NCBI GenBank assembly: GCA_900112785.1
Contig: FONB01000001.1
Location: 526,033 to 590,032, forward strand
DNA: 64,000 bases
Direction of reading: 5' to 3'
Source of the DNA: Phytobacter palmae
Lineage (GTDB): Bacteria > Pseudomonadota > Gammaproteobacteria > Enterobacterales > Enterobacteriaceae
Under the pieces are notes generated by a model. The model saw only the letters and a program-made list of their open reading frames with translations, was not told where the DNA came from and made no database searches. Within the stretch, counting starts at the first letter, position 1, and every line of letters begins with the position of its first letter. Both the position numbers and the translations under genes were made by a program. Of the stretch, positions 8,846 to 18,644 are shown one piece after another.

Positions 8846-9226
8846 TCAGGCAACCTGTACCGGGACTGCTTTAGCCGTGCGTTTCATTTCGTTGTCGCCG
8901 TCAAAATAGGCGACTTTCGGCTGCCAGCTACGCGCCTGCTCATCCGGCATGGTGACGTAGCTGGCGATAATCAGGATATCGCCAACGTCAGCGCAGTGCG
9001 CCGCAGCACCATTGACCGAAATGATGCGGGAGCCGCGTTCACCAGCGATAGCATAGGTGGAAAAGCGCTTACCGTTGGTGACGTTGTAAATATCGATGGC
9101 TTCGTATTCCAGGATACCAGCCGCCTCAAGGAAATCCTGGTCAATCGCGCAGGAACCTTCATAGTGCAGGTCGGCCTGTGTCACTTTGACGCGGTGGAGC
9201 TTGCCTTGCAGCATCGTGCGAATCAT
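8846..9226 (-). CDS. panD: Aspartate 1-decarboxylase, pyruvoyl-dependent
   Basis: Makes beta-alanine from aspartate for pantothenate and coenzyme A synthesis. The 126-residue proenzyme carries the self-cleavage site Gly24-Ser25 in HYEGSCA; cleavage makes the pyruvoyl group on Ser25. Lys9 and Tyr58 of the family are in place. Maturation in enterics also needs PanZ/PanM, which is not in this window. It is separated from panC by 140 bp with no gene, where E. coli K-12 carries yadD. Confidence 0.97.
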   Translation of the reverse strand: MIRTMLQGKLHRVKVTQADLHYEGSCAIDQDFLEAAGILEYEAIDIYNVTNGKRFSTYAIAGERGSRIISVNGAAAHCADVGDILIIASYVTMPDEQARSWQPKVAYFDGDNEMKRTAKAVPVQVA

Positions 9227-9336
9227 AACTTCTACCTTTAATGGCGTAACGAAATACAGGTATATCGCCGGGAGGCATTTGGCTGCCCGGCCAGACTTTC
9301 CCGGCCCGGCGATAGCGCCAGACCAGGCCGATAACA

Positions 9337-9357
9337 GGGCAGTATTGCCCGTTTTTT
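9337..9357 (+). terminator. Plus-strand terminator-like hairpin with no plus-strand gene
   Basis: Stem GGGCA (9337-9341), TGCCC (9346-9350), followed by G and a run of six T. It points to the right while both flanking genes (panD and panC) are on the minus strand. In E. coli K-12 the plus-strand gene yadD lies in this gap, so this could be a remnant or a block against antisense transcription. Confidence 0.45.
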
Positions 9358-9366
9358 AACCCCTGT

Positions 9367-10221
9367 CTACAGGGGGAGATCAACCACTTTATTGTCGATA
9401 AGACGCGCCTGGCCCAGCCATGCGGCCATCAAAATCACTGCGCGTTTGCTGGTCTGAGCAAGCTCCAGAAGCGTGTCTGCATCGCGGATCTGGATATCAT
9501 CCGCGCGCAAACCTGCGTCATTCAACTCCTGCTCAGCCAGGGCAATGATCTCATCAATATTACGTTCGCCAGCCTGCAGTTTTGCCGCCATTGCATTCAT
9601 GGTTTTGCTCAGCGCCGGCGCGATTTTGCGCTGATCGGCAGTGAGGTAGCCGTTACGTGAGCTTAGCGCCAGGCCGTCTTTTGCACGCACGGTCGGTACG
9701 CCGACAATCTCAATATCGTAGCCCATATCGGCAACCATTTTGCGGATTAGCTGCAGCTGCTGGTAGTCCTTCTCACCAAAGCAGGCGATATCCGGCTGGA
9801 CCAGATTAAAGAGCTTGCTGACGATGGTGGATACACCGCGAAAATGCCCGGGACGGCTTGCGCCTTCAAGCATGGTGGAGATACCCGGAACATCCACATA
9901 GGTTTGCGTGTCCGTACCCTGCGGATAAATATCATTCGGCGCAGGGGCGAAAACAAAATCCACTTTTCGTTTATTCAGCTTTTCGCAATCTTCCTGCAGG
10001 GTACGCGGGTAGCGTGCCAGATCGTCGGCGCGATCAAACTGCATGGGGTTGACGAAGATACTCACTACGACCACATCCGCGCGGGCTTTGGCTTCCTCAA
10101 CCAGCGTCATATGGCCATCGTGCAGGTTACCCATCGTTGGTACCAGCGCAATCCGTTTTCCTTCCTGACGCGCTCTGCGGATATGCTGGCGCAGCAGCGG
10201 CAGGGTTTCGATAATCAACAC
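9367..10221 (-). CDS. panC: Pantothenate synthetase
   Basis: Joins pantoate and beta-alanine using ATP to give pantothenate. The 284-residue protein has the HIGH-like motif [11 protein letters not shown] near residue 30 and the KMSKS-like SSRNGYL near residue 180 of the cytidylyltransferase superfamily. It follows panB after only 11 bp, so panB-panC is one operon; panD is transcribed in the same direction but further on. Confidence 0.97.
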   Translation of the reverse strand: MLIIETLPLLRQHIRRARQEGKRIALVPTMGNLHDGHMTLVEEAKARADVVVVSIFVNPMQFDRADDLARYPRTLQEDCEKLNKRKVDFVFAPAPNDIYPQGTDTQTYVDVPGISTMLEGASRPGHFRGVSTIVSKLFNLVQPDIACFGEKDYQQLQLIRKMVADMGYDIEIVGVPTVRAKDGLALSSRNGYLTADQRKIAPALSKTMNAMAAKLQAGERNIDEIIALAEQELNDAGLRADDIQIRDADTLLELAQTSKRAVILMAAWLGQARLIDNKVVDLPL

Positions 10222-10232
10222 AACGGCACTCC

Positions 10233-11024
10233 TTAATGGAAACTGTGTTCTTCGCCCGGGTAAACCCCGGACTCAACATCGGCAACATACTGGCGCACGG
10301 CAGCGCGCATGTCGCCTGCCTCGCTCAGAAAGTTTTTCGCAAATTTTGGGATATGACCACCGGTAATGCCGAACGCGTCGTGCATCACCAGAATCTGGCC
10401 GTCTGTGACGTTACCTGCCCCGATACCAATTACCGGAATGGTCAGCGCGTCTGTGACACGCTTTGCCAGATCTACCGGCACACACTCCAGTACCAGCAAC
10501 TGCGCACCTGCGGCTTCCAGCGCCAGCGCGTCGTCCAGCAGCGTTTGCCCGGCATCGCCGCGCCCCTGAACTTTGTAGCCTCCGAAGATATTCACAGACT
10601 GCGGCGTTAACCCCAGATGCCCGCAGACCGGCACAGCGCGTTCGGTGAGCATTTTCACCGTGTCACTCAGCCAGCGACCACCTTCGATTTTTACCATATT
10701 GGCCCCGGCGCGCATCACGGCGGCGGCGTTTTCAAAGGCCTGCTCCGGTGTGGCGTACGCCATAAACGGCAGATCGGCCAGCAGCAAACAATGAGGAGCG
10801 CCACGACGCACTGCGCGCGTGTGATAGGCAATGTCGTCTACCGTCACTGGCAGGGTTGAATCATGACCTTGTACCGTCATCCCTAACGAGTCGCCAACCA
10901 ACATCACGTTGATGCCTTCTTCGGCGAACAGTTTAGCGAAGCTGTAATCGTAGGCTGTGATGGTAGCGAAGCGTTTCTTTTCCTGTTTGCATTTAAGCAG
11001 CCAGGAGATGGTGGTGGGTTTCAT
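10233..11024 (-). CDS. panB: 3-methyl-2-oxobutanoate hydroxymethyltransferase
   Basis: First committed step of pantoate synthesis: transfers a hydroxymethyl group from 5,10-methylene-tetrahydrofolate to alpha-ketoisovalerate. The 263-residue TIM-barrel protein has the metal and substrate motifs MLVGDSLGM and MVKIEGG, and VIGIGAG near residue 200. It is the first gene of the panB-panC pair; the 117 bp between it and folK probably hold the promoter. The link to folate use fits the nearby folK gene, although that gene is transcribed separately. Confidence 0.97.
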   Translation of the reverse strand: MKPTTISWLLKCKQEKKRFATITAYDYSFAKLFAEEGINVMLVGDSLGMTVQGHDSTLPVTVDDIAYHTRAVRRGAPHCLLLADLPFMAYATPEQAFENAAAVMRAGANMVKIEGGRWLSDTVKMLTERAVPVCGHLGLTPQSVNIFGGYKVQGRGDAGQTLLDDALALEAAGAQLLVLECVPVDLAKRVTDALTIPVIGIGAGNVTDGQILVMHDAFGITGGHIPKFAKNFLSEAGDMRAAVRQYVADVESGVYPGEEHSFH

Positions 11025-11141
11025 AACGTTTCCTGATGGCTAAAAACGAATTCTGGCGCATTCTAACAGCAACGTTCAGGTGAACAATGATTTTAGGCAA
11101 CCGTTTAACACCGATCACATCAGATGCGCCAGAAAAGCGTT

Positions 11142-11627
11142 TTACCACAAGGCAGGTTTGTCTGCTGCGCATTCTTTGAGGGCCGCGGTCAGCGCCACGC
11201 CATCAGGAAATATCAGCGCAGGAGCAATTTCAAATAAGGGCCACAGCATAAAGCCGCGATTTTTCATGTCGTAGTGGGGAACGGTAAGGCGCGGCGTCTG
11301 AATGACCTGATCGCCAAAGAGCATGATGTCCAGGTCCAGCGTGCGTGGGCCCCAGCGCTCCGCTTTGCGTACGCGCCCCTGCTGCAATTCAATGCGCTGG
11401 GTATGGTCCAGCAATGTTTCCGCCTCAAGTGTGGTTTCCAGCGCGACTGCGGCATTCAGATAGTCGGGCTGATCCTGTGGGCCAAGCGGAGGAGTGCGAT
11501 AGAACGAGGAGACTTCAACCACGCGGCTTTGCGGGATCTCCCCAATGGCGTCCAGCGCTGCCTTTACCTGCTCCAGAGGCGATGCGAGATTACTGCCGAT
11601 GGCGATATAGCAAAGGGTCGGGGACAT
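11142..11627 (-). CDS. folK: 6-hydroxymethyl-7,8-dihydropterin pyrophosphokinase
   Basis: Transfers pyrophosphate from ATP to 6-hydroxymethyl-dihydropterin in folate synthesis. The 161-residue protein has the HPPK signature around RWGPRTLDLDIMLFG (two Asp that bind Mg-ATP) and the early FYRTPPLGPQDQPDYLNA substrate loop. The C-terminal 20 residues diverge from E. coli. It follows pcnB by 69 bp that contain a hairpin, with a good GGAG ribosome-binding site. Confidence 0.95.
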   Translation of the reverse strand: MSPTLCYIAIGSNLASPLEQVKAALDAIGEIPQSRVVEVSSFYRTPPLGPQDQPDYLNAAVALETTLEAETLLDHTQRIELQQGRVRKAERWGPRTLDLDIMLFGDQVIQTPRLTVPHYDMKNRGFMLWPLFEIAPALIFPDGVALTAALKECAADKPALW

Positions 11628-11661
11628 ACAGGCTCCTGCGTTTTTCGTTTCTGGATAGCAT

Positions 11662-11684
11662 CAGGCCTGCACGTGGCAGGCCTG
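11662..11684. terminator. Hairpin between pcnB and folK
   Basis: Perfect 9-bp stem with arms CAGGCCTGC and GCAGGCCTG and loop ACGTG. There is no T-run, so it is more likely an attenuating or mRNA-processing hairpin that lowers folK expression relative to pcnB than a full terminator. Confidence 0.5.
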
Positions 11685-11696
11685 AAAGGGATGATG

Positions 11697-13094
11697 TTAT
11701 GCGCTGCCTTCACGGCGCGGCGCGCGTTTGCGCGGGCGGCGGTGACGACGACGAACGGCGGGTTCATCGCCAAGGTCCTCAAGCATATCTTTTTGCTCCG
11801 GTGGTGCGGAAACCTGAAACTCTCCCCACCATTTCACCAGGCGCTGCAGTTCACCGTTGTTTTCCACCTCAGCACGCAGGGCCAGCAGATCGTAGGCCGC
11901 GCGGAATTTCGGATGCTCCATCAGTTTCCATGCGCGTTTACCCTGACGACGGGACATACGCAGCTGTAGCTGCCAGATATCGCGAATCAACGAGGTGATG
12001 CGTTTTGGGATGGCCAGCGAACGGCAGGCTTCATCAAGCACATCGTTCATCGCAAGCGCAAAGGCATCGTAATACGCCAGCCCACCTTCCTGGGTAATAC
12101 GCTGCGCGGTTTCCAGTAGCGGATACCAGAACATGGCGGCAAACAAAAACGCCGGGTTTACTCGCATATCGTTGCGAAGGCGGGTATCGGTATTTTTCAG
12201 CACCTGCGCAATAATGCGTTCCATCGGGCTGTCACCGTTTTCGGTGAAGAAGCGACTGATAGTAGGGAACAGGGGCTGGAAGAGGTTGTATTCGCGCAGC
12301 AGCATATAGGTATCGAAACCATAGCCCGCTTGCAATAATTTCAGCGACTCTTCAAACAGGCGCGCAGGGGGGACGTCATTAATCAGGGCGGCCAGACGAG
12401 GAATCGGTTCTGCTGTTTCGGCGCTGATGCTCATACCCAGTTTGGCGGCGAAACGCACCGCGCGCAGCATACGTACCGGGTCTTCACGATAGCGGGTTTC
12501 CGGGTTACCAATCAGGCGAATGACGCCTTCTTCCAGATCGCGCATACCGCCGACATAATCACGTACGGTGAAGTCAGCCACGCTGTAATAAAGGCTGTTA
12601 ATGGTGAAATCGCGACGCTGGGCATCTTCTTCGATAGAGCCGAAAATATTGTCGCGCAGCAACATGCCATTCTGCCCACGCTGTGAAGTGGTGCGGTCGG
12701 CTTCGGTATCTTCGTGATGACCACGAAAGGTAGCGACTTCAATGATTTCCGGTCCGAACATGACGTGGGCCAGGCGGAAACGGCGCCCCACCAGGCGGCA
12801 GTTGCGGAATAATTTACGTACCTGATCTGGCGTGGCGTTCGTCGTGACGTCAAAATCTTTTGGTTTTTTGCCCAGCAATAAATCACGCACGCCACCACCG
12901 ACGAGATAAGCCTCATAACCGGCTTTGTTCAGGCGGTAGAGAACCTTGAGCGCATTTTCACTGATATCTTTGCGTGAAATAGCGTGCTGTTCACGCGGGA
13001 TAACCGTCATCTGAGGTTGTACGATAGCCTCAACGACCATGCTCTCTTCGCGACTTAGCACCTTTCGGCAAAAATTAGCGACTCGGGTAAAAAT
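11697..13094 (-). CDS. pcnB: Poly(A) polymerase I, started at ATT
   Basis: Adds 3' poly(A) tails to RNA, which speeds RNA decay and sets the copy number of ColE1-type plasmids. The nucleotidyltransferase motif LVGGGVRD lies at residues 64-71 and the catalytic Asp80 and Asp82 in KDFDV; the C-terminus is rich in Arg and Lys. No ATG exists near the conserved N-terminus [13 protein letters not shown]. An ATT codon at 13094-13092, five bases after a GAGGT ribosome-binding site, gives 465 residues, the same as E. coli, where the AUU start is established. A TTG at 13115 is the alternative but has no suitable ribosome-binding site. Confidence 0.93.
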   Translation of the reverse strand: MFTRVANFCRKVLSREESMVVEAIVQPQMTVIPREQHAISRKDISENALKVLYRLNKAGYEAYLVGGGVRDLLLGKKPKDFDVTTNATPDQVRKLFRNCRLVGRRFRLAHVMFGPEIIEVATFRGHHEDTEADRTTSQRGQNGMLLRDNIFGSIEEDAQRRDFTINSLYYSVADFTVRDYVGGMRDLEEGVIRLIGNPETRYREDPVRMLRAVRFAAKLGMSISAETAEPIPRLAALINDVPPARLFEESLKLLQAGYGFDTYMLLREYNLFQPLFPTISRFFTENGDSPMERIIAQVLKNTDTRLRNDMRVNPAFLFAAMFWYPLLETAQRITQEGGLAYYDAFALAMNDVLDEACRSLAIPKRITSLIRDIWQLQLRMSRRQGKRAWKLMEHPKFRAAYDLLALRAEVENNGELQRLVKWWGEFQVSAPPEQKDMLEDLGDEPAVRRRHRRPRKRAPRREGSA

Positions 13095-13096
13095 AG

Positions 13097-13104
13097 TGCA
13101 CCTC
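13097..13104 (-). promoter_or_regulatory. Ribosome-binding site that sets the ATT start of pcnB
   Basis: On the minus strand GAGGT precedes ATT by five bases (GAGGTGCACTATT). This spacing supports ATT at 13094 as the initiation codon. Confidence 0.75.
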
Positions 13105-13149
13105 GGTAGTGTCAAACGTCAGGACAAAAAAATAGCGGCTAATCATAGC

Positions 13150-14046
13150 TCAGCGCGAGGCGTTTGAGAATGCTGTATTCACATCCACTGCAGTGGGTAC
13201 GTCAGCAAGCGTCCAGTTCGCCACCGCATTTTTCAACAAATCGTCGACGCTGAGGTCCTGCCACTCATTTGTTGCGCTCTGGTTTAGGAATTGTAACGCC
13301 CTGATTATTATGGGGCGAGGATCGCCGCCGGGCAAGGCAGGAGCGTGGTTTTGCTTGGAGAGTTTATTCCCTTGCGCATTGAGCGCCAGCGGTAGATGGA
13401 CATACTGTGGCACGGGCCAGCCAAACTGCTGGTAGAGGGAAATTTGCCTCACCGTGGGTTCAATCAAATCTGCACCGCGCACAATTTCCGTGATGCCCTG
13501 AAAATGGTCATCAACCACAACGGCGAGGTTATAAGCAAACAGGCCATCCCGGCGATGAATAATAAAATCCTCTCGCGCCAGCTTTTCATCCGCATAGAGT
13601 TCGCCGCGCAGTCTGTCGTGAAAATGGAGCACCGGATGTCGCTGCACCAGACGAACAGCTGCGTTTTCAGGGCCATTATCAGCACGACGGCAATGTCCGT
13701 CATAGATGCCGCCCACGCTCTGAATACGCGCCCGCGTACAGGTACAGTAGTAACTCAGCCCATGGTTATGAAGCCAGTCCAGTGCCTCGCGATAGGCCTC
13801 ATGACGTTGTGATTGCCAGAGCACGTCGCCGTCCCAGTACAGGCCGTAATGCTCAAGCTGGCGCAGGATGGTGTCTGCGGCGCCGGGGACTTCACGCGGG
13901 GGATCAATATCTTCGATACGCACTCGCCAGATACCCTGCTGCGCACGCGCCTGCAGGTAGCTGCCAAGTGCAGCAATCAGCGAGCCAAAATGGAGTTCAC
14001 CGGACGGTGACGGCGCAAAGCGCCCAATATAGTGAGAGTCAGACAT
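13150..14046 (-). CDS. gluQ: Glutamyl-Q tRNA(Asp) synthetase
   Basis: Paralog of the catalytic core of glutamyl-tRNA synthetase that attaches glutamate to queuosine in the anticodon of tRNA-Asp. The 298-residue protein has the HIGH-like motif SGELHFGSL, a zinc site of Cys/Tyr/Cys residues (YYCTCTRAR then DGHC) and the KMSKS-like KLSKQ, and it lacks an anticodon-binding domain, which separates it from GltX. A TTG seven codons upstream (14067) could also start the protein. It lies downstream of dksA, with two stem-loops between. Confidence 0.95.
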   Translation of the reverse strand: MSDSHYIGRFAPSPSGELHFGSLIAALGSYLQARAQQGIWRVRIEDIDPPREVPGAADTILRQLEHYGLYWDGDVLWQSQRHEAYREALDWLHNHGLSYYCTCTRARIQSVGGIYDGHCRRADNGPENAAVRLVQRHPVLHFHDRLRGELYADEKLAREDFIIHRRDGLFAYNLAVVVDDHFQGITEIVRGADLIEPTVRQISLYQQFGWPVPQYVHLPLALNAQGNKLSKQNHAPALPGGDPRPIIIRALQFLNQSATNEWQDLSVDDLLKNAVANWTLADVPTAVDVNTAFSNASR

Positions 14047-14108
14047 ACAGAGAGGAAACGCCGACAATACGGGAAATTTTCCCCGACTATAGCACAGCCG
14101 GATTTTAA

Positions 14109-14163
14109 GGCGCAGGCCGGAATCAGCGCTGCGCCGTCTGAGGGGGTGACCGATTGTCGGTCA
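14109..14163 (-). terminator. Tandem stem-loops between dksA and gluQ
   Basis: A 7-bp stem TGACCGA/TCGGTCA (14147-14163) and a second, GGCGCAG/CTGCGCC (14109-14135), lie downstream of dksA on the minus strand; the second is followed by TTAAAA. A terminator between dksA and gluQ with partial read-through is known in Shigella, and this arrangement fits it. Confidence 0.6.
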
Positions 14164-14171
14164 GAGGCGAA

Positions 14172-14627
14172 TTAACCCGCCATCTGTTTTTCGCGAATTT
14201 CCGCCAGTGTTTTGCAATCGATGCACAGGTCAGCGGTCGGACGCGCTTCCAGGCGGCGAATGCCGATTTCAACACCGCAGGATTCGCAATAGCCGAAATC
14301 TTCGTCTTCAACTTTTTTCAGCGTTTTCTCGATCTTTTTGATCAGTTTACGCTCGCGGTCACGGTTACGCAGTTCGAGGCTGAACTCTTCTTCCTGTGCG
14401 GCACGATCTACCGGGTCCGGGAAGTTAGCCGCTTCATCCTGCATATGGGTGACGGTGCGATCGACTTCATCCCTGAGTTGATTACGCCATGCTTCAAGGA
14501 TACGCCTGAAGTGCGCCAGCTGGGCTTCATTCATATACTCTTCGCCCGGTTTCTCTTGATACGGCTCCACCCCAGCGATGGCGAGAATACTCAGGGACGA
14601 TGTTTTACGGTTTTGCCCTTCTTGCAT
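14172..14627 (-). CDS. dksA: RNA polymerase-binding transcription factor DksA
   Basis: Works with ppGpp in the secondary channel of RNA polymerase to repress rRNA and ribosomal protein promoters and activate amino acid genes. The 151-residue protein has a long coiled-coil with the acidic tip Asp71 and Asp74 (in [11 protein letters not shown]) and a C-terminal zinc finger CESC...CIDC. It seems identical to the E. coli protein. The start [10 protein letters not shown] was chosen over an upstream in-frame ATG six codons earlier because of length and the AAGGAG-like site before it. Confidence 0.97.
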   Translation of the reverse strand: MQEGQNRKTSSLSILAIAGVEPYQEKPGEEYMNEAQLAHFRRILEAWRNQLRDEVDRTVTHMQDEAANFPDPVDRAAQEEEFSLELRNRDRERKLIKKIEKTLKKVEDEDFGYCESCGVEIGIRRLEARPTADLCIDCKTLAEIREKQMAG

Positions 14628-14807
14628 GTTGCTTCTCCTTAACACGCACTATCGATCCCCGTGTCGGGGGAAAATCAGGCCGCTATAAATAGCAGATGCT
14701 TTTCCGGATGGCAAATATCTAAACGTAACACTTGACAAGCCTGTGAGGAAAAGCGTATTTGCGCACGCGACCAGAACACTTATTAGTCAATTTAGTCAAT
14801 GGCTGCC

Positions 14808-15512
14808 CTATATCGTAAAAGGCAGCGGCAATCTCAGAGTCATATTTGTAGCAGAAAGTTCCGCTTTTACCGCCAGAATTTCTACCCCCTGACCTTGTGC
14901 TTCCTTTAACAATCGTGCGTATTTCTCATCAATATGGCGCGCTGGAGAAAAATGTTCAACGGCTGAATGCAGCACGGCAAACAGTATAACGGCGCGGTCG
15001 CCGCTGGCCGCTACGCTCATTAACTCACGCAGATGCTTTTGTCCGCGTAGCGTAACTGCATCAGGGAAAAAACCGCATTCCCGCTCGGCGAGCGTTACTG
15101 ATTTAACTTCAATATAGCAGTTGCGGCGGCCATCTGCCTGTAACAGAAAATCAATTCTGCTGCCTTCGGCACCATATTTCACTTCATTTTTCAGTGTGCT
15201 GTAACCCAGCAGCTCAGGCAGGCGGTTTTGCTGGAGCGCTTCCTTCGTTAAGGTATTCGCGCGAAGCGTATTAACGCAAATAAAGTCGCCCTGCTGGGTT
15301 TGCGTTAATTCCCAGGTATGCGGATATTTGCGTTTAGCACTTTCTGATGTGGAATACCACACCGTATCGCCAGGCGTGGCACAACCGGTCATTGCGCCAG
15401 TATTGGGGCAATGAATTGTCAGCGTTTCGCCTTCTGGGGTGATCACATCGGCAAGGAACCGCTTATAGCGCTGAATAAGCGTGGCGGAGCGAAGGGGGGG
15501 CGAAAATTCCAT
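14808..15512 (-). CDS. sfsA: Sugar fermentation stimulation protein SfsA
   Basis: A 234-residue protein of the SfsA family, first found because extra copies stimulate maltose fermentation. Later family work points to nucleic acid binding with an OB-like N-terminal domain and a nuclease-like C-terminal domain. Visible features are PNTGAMTG, typical of the family, and the acidic nuclease-like positions in SRIDFLLQ and [10 protein letters not shown]. The biochemical role in the cell remains unclear. It follows thpR by 12 bp and probably shares its transcript. Confidence 0.93.
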   Translation of the reverse strand: MEFSPPLRSATLIQRYKRFLADVITPEGETLTIHCPNTGAMTGCATPGDTVWYSTSESAKRKYPHTWELTQTQQGDFICVNTLRANTLTKEALQQNRLPELLGYSTLKNEVKYGAEGSRIDFLLQADGRRNCYIEVKSVTLAERECGFFPDAVTLRGQKHLRELMSVAASGDRAVILFAVLHSAVEHFSPARHIDEKYARLLKEAQGQGVEILAVKAELSATNMTLRLPLPFTI

Positions 15513-15524
15513 GACCTATCCTTT

Positions 15525-16055
15525 TTATGTGTTTAGCGTCCAGCGGTTTAACGCCGTGTAACGCAGACGTCCTCCGGCAAACTGCGATTCATATAAGACA
15601 AATTCTGTTACAGGAAAAGTCCAGCGAAAGCCCGGCGGCGGTATCGTGACCGCATGGCTTGCATCGCGTAGCAGTGTGATATGCGGATGAAACGGCGTCG
15701 GGCTTTGCCAGCATCCGCTACGTGCAGCCTGGGCGCGCAGCATGTCCGCCAGTTGCAACAGTCCGCGTGGTGACTGGCGACAGCCCAGCCAGACAACACG
15801 TGAACGCAGCCATTGCCCGGCGTCATCCAGTTGTAGCGTAAAGCCTGGCTGGCGAATGCGCCCGGCCAGCGTTTCCAGAGCACGCTGTTTTTCTGCACTC
15901 ACTTCCCCTAAAAACGCCAGCGTCAGATGTAAGTTTGCTGCCGCAACAGCCCGTCCGGCATCCTGCGGGAAATGTTCCGCCCGCCAGCGCACCACCTCCT
16001 GTCGGATGGTATCGGGCAATTCGATGGCGAAAAACAGCCTTCTCGATTCAGACAT
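15525..16055 (-). CDS. thpR: RNA 2',3'-cyclic phosphodiesterase (2H family)
   Basis: A cytosolic 2H phosphoesterase that opens 2',3'-cyclic phosphates on RNA and in vitro can join tRNA halves by 2',5' linkage (older name LigT). The 176-residue protein has the two catalytic H-x-T-x motifs, HLTL near residue 43 and HITL near residue 125. The frame is open far upstream, but MSESRRLFFAIELP gives the family length. Divergent from hrpB, with 136 bp between the two start codons. Confidence 0.95.
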   Translation of the reverse strand: MSESRRLFFAIELPDTIRQEVVRWRAEHFPQDAGRAVAAANLHLTLAFLGEVSAEKQRALETLAGRIRQPGFTLQLDDAGQWLRSRVVWLGCRQSPRGLLQLADMLRAQAARSGCWQSPTPFHPHITLLRDASHAVTIPPPGFRWTFPVTEFVLYESQFAGGRLRYTALNRWTLNT

Positions 16056-16191
16056 GGCGGGCACTCTGTTAGGGTTTGTCGCGATGCTACAATGGCAGGC
16101 GGATGCCCGCAAATGCTTCGGCGCTCCAAAGCGCCGCAGTTCATGTACAATTGGCAGCGTCCTTATCAATGTGAGTCCTCTGGAGCCTTGT

Positions 16192-18621
16192 GTGTCCTTA
16201 CTGCCGGTTTCTGCCGTTTTACCCGACCTTCTCAATGCGTTACAGCGCGCCCCCCAGGTATTACTGACCGCTCCAACAGGCGCGGGGAAGTCAACCTGGC
16301 TGCCGCTGCAATTGTTGCAGCAGAGCGGAATTGACGGGCGTATTTTACTGCTTGAACCGCGCAGACTGGCTGCCCGTAACGTGGCGCAACGTCTGGCGGA
16401 GCTGCTTGATGAGGAGCCCGGCGACACCGTCGGCTACCGAATGAGAGCCCAAACCTGTGTTGGGCCGAATACGCGACTGGAGGTGGTGACTGAGGGGATC
16501 CTGACGCGAATGATTCAGCACGATCCCGAACTGAGCGGCGTTGGTCTGGTGATCCTTGATGAATTTCACGAACGTAGTCTGCAGGCCGATCTGGCGCTGG
16601 CGCTGTTACTTGATGTTCAGCAGGGATTGCGTGACGACCTTAAGCTGCTGGTCATGTCAGCCACCCTTGATAACAGCCGTCTGCAGACGCTTCTTCCGGA
16701 TGCGCCACTGATTATTTCAGAGGGGCGTATGCACCCGGTAGAGCGGCGTTATCAGGCATTAAGTCTCCACCAGCGCTTTGACGAGGCGGTCGCGATGGCG
16801 ACCGCCGATCTGCTGCGTTCGCAATCGGGGTCATTGTTACTGTTTTTGCCGGGGGTAGGGGAAATCCAGCGCGTACAGGAACAACTGGCCAGCCGGGTCT
16901 CTGACGATGTGTTGCTCTGCCCGTTGTATGGGGCGCTGTCGCTCAATGAACAACGCAAAGCCATTCTTCCGCCACCAGTAGGTAAAAGAAAAGTGGTGCT
17001 GGCCACGAATATCGCTGAGACCAGCCTGACCATTGAGGGCATTCGCCTGGTTGTGGACAGCGCCCAGGAGCGTGTGGCCCGTTTTGACTCACGAACAGGA
17101 TTAACGCGGCTTGTCACCCAGCGCGTGAGCCAGGCATCAATGACACAGCGTGCCGGGCGTGCCGGACGCCTTGAGCCGGGAATCTGTCTGCATCTGACTG
17201 GTAAAGAACAGGCCGAAAGGGCGGCGGTCCAGAGCGAGCCGGAGATTTTACAAAGCGATGTGTCTGGCCTGTTGATGGAGTTGTTACAGTGGGGATGCCA
17301 GGATCCGGCGCAACTTAACTGGCTGGATTTACCGCCGACGACTAACCTTGCCGCAGCGAAGCGATTGTTGACGCAACTGCGGGCGCTCGACGGTGATCGC
17401 CTGTCGCCATTCGGGAAGAAAATGGCATCGTTGGGTAATGATCCTCGACTTGCCGCGATGTTAGCGAGTGCTGGCAGTGCGGATGAAGTGGCAACGGCGG
17501 CGAAACTGGCTGCCATCCTTGAAGATCCGCCACGCGGTGGCAACACCGATTTGAGTGTCGCTTTTTCCCGCCATCAGCCTCAGTGGCAGCAGCGCGCCCG
17601 ACAACTGATTCGGCGGTTGAAAAGTGCGGAAGGGGAGCCCGATAACGACCTGTTGGCGCCATTGCTTGCCAGCGCTTTTGCTGACCGTATTGCGCGCAGG
17701 CGCGGCCAGGATGGACGATATCAACTGGCAAACGGAATGGGCGCGATGCTGGATGCAGATGATGCGCTTAATCGCCATGAATGGCTGCTTGCGCCGCTGC
17801 TGTTACAGGGAAGCCAGTCGCCAGATGCCCGCATTTTGCTGGCGCTGCCGCTGGACATCGATCGGTTATTGGCGGCCTGTCCGTATATTATTGAGTCGTC
17901 TGACTCTGTGGAATGGGATGAAGCCCAGGGAACCTTAAAGGCGTTTCGTCGTAGCCGGATTGGCCAACTGACGGTGAAGGTTCAGCCGCTGGCGAAGCTA
18001 CCGGAAGAAGAACTCCATCAGGCGATGCTCAACGGGATACGCGAGAAGGGACTGGATGTCCTTAACTGGACGCCAGAGGCGAAACAGCTACGCCTGCGTT
18101 TACACTGCGCGGCGAAATGGTTGCCGGAAGAGTCATGGCCTGCGGTAGATGATGCTTCGCTGCTTGCTTCTCTGGAAAGCTGGTTGTTGCCACAAATGGG
18201 GGGCGTGCATTCCCTTCGCGCGCTGAAAGCGCTGGATGTGGAGGAAGCATTAAAGGCTTTCTTACCCTGGCCTTTGCGTCAACGTCTGGATAGTGAACTG
18301 CCTGGGCATTACACTGTGCCGACGGGAAGCCGGATTGCCATTCGTTATCATGAGGATAATCCGCCCGCTCTGGCGGTACGTATGCAGGAGATGTTTGGTG
18401 AGGCGACGACCCCTGTTATTGCTCAGGGGCGCATTGCGCTGGTGCTGGAACTGCTTTCGCCGGCTCAGCGTCCATTGCAAATTACGCGCGATTTAGCGGC
18501 CTTCTGGCAGGGCGCGTACCGTGAAGTGCAAAAAGAGATGAAAGGGCGCTACCCGAAACATGTCTGGCCGGACGATCCGGCAAATACCGCACCGACGCGG
18601 CGCACGAAAAAGTATTCGTAG
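16192..18621 (+). CDS. hrpB: ATP-dependent helicase HrpB, GTG start
   Basis: DExH-box (DEAH/RHA group) helicase of unclear RNA role. The 809-residue protein has motif I TAPTGAGKST near residue 28, motif II DEFH, motif III SAT, motif VI QRAGRAGR, then the HA2-like and HrpB-specific C-terminal domains ending with WPDDPANTAPTRRTKK. The frame is open from base 15742, but that part lies over thpR. GTG at 16192, six bases after GGAG, gives the E. coli length; a GTG at 16171 is a weaker alternative. Confidence 0.94.
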   Translation: MSLLPVSAVLPDLLNALQRAPQVLLTAPTGAGKSTWLPLQLLQQSGIDGRILLLEPRRLAARNVAQRLAELLDEEPGDTVGYRMRAQTCVGPNTRLEVVTEGILTRMIQHDPELSGVGLVILDEFHERSLQADLALALLLDVQQGLRDDLKLLVMSATLDNSRLQTLLPDAPLIISEGRMHPVERRYQALSLHQRFDEAVAMATADLLRSQSGSLLLFLPGVGEIQRVQEQLASRVSDDVLLCPLYGALSLNEQRKAILPPPVGKRKVVLATNIAETSLTIEGIRLVVDSAQERVARFDSRTGLTRLVTQRVSQASMTQRAGRAGRLEPGICLHLTGKEQAERAAVQSEPEILQSDVSGLLMELLQWGCQDPAQLNWLDLPPTTNLAAAKRLLTQLRALDGDRLSPFGKKMASLGNDPRLAAMLASAGSADEVATAAKLAAILEDPPRGGNTDLSVAFSRHQPQWQQRARQLIRRLKSAEGEPDNDLLAPLLASAFADRIARRRGQDGRYQLANGMGAMLDADDALNRHEWLLAPLLLQGSQSPDARILLALPLDIDRLLAACPYIIESSDSVEWDEAQGTLKAFRRSRIGQLTVKVQPLAKLPEEELHQAMLNGIREKGLDVLNWTPEAKQLRLRLHCAAKWLPEESWPAVDDASLLASLESWLLPQMGGVHSLRALKALDVEEALKAFLPWPLRQRLDSELPGHYTVPTGSRIAIRYHEDNPPALAVRMQEMFGEATTPVIAQGRIALVLELLSPAQRPLQITRDLAAFWQGAYREVQKEMKGRYPKHVWPDDPANTAPTRRTKKYS

Positions 18622-18644
18622 TTGAGGGCAGGGCAGGCTGACGC

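Noticed and set aside
15742-16191. 150-codon upstream extension of hrpB
   Set aside because: It overlaps thpR on the other strand, has low-complexity Ser/Arg content, and would make HrpB much longer than its family. The GTG at 16192 has a good ribosome-binding site.
16056-16427. Upstream extension of thpR
   Set aside because: The added residues are antisense to hrpB, and the 2H phosphoesterase family has about 176 residues starting at the ATG at 16055.
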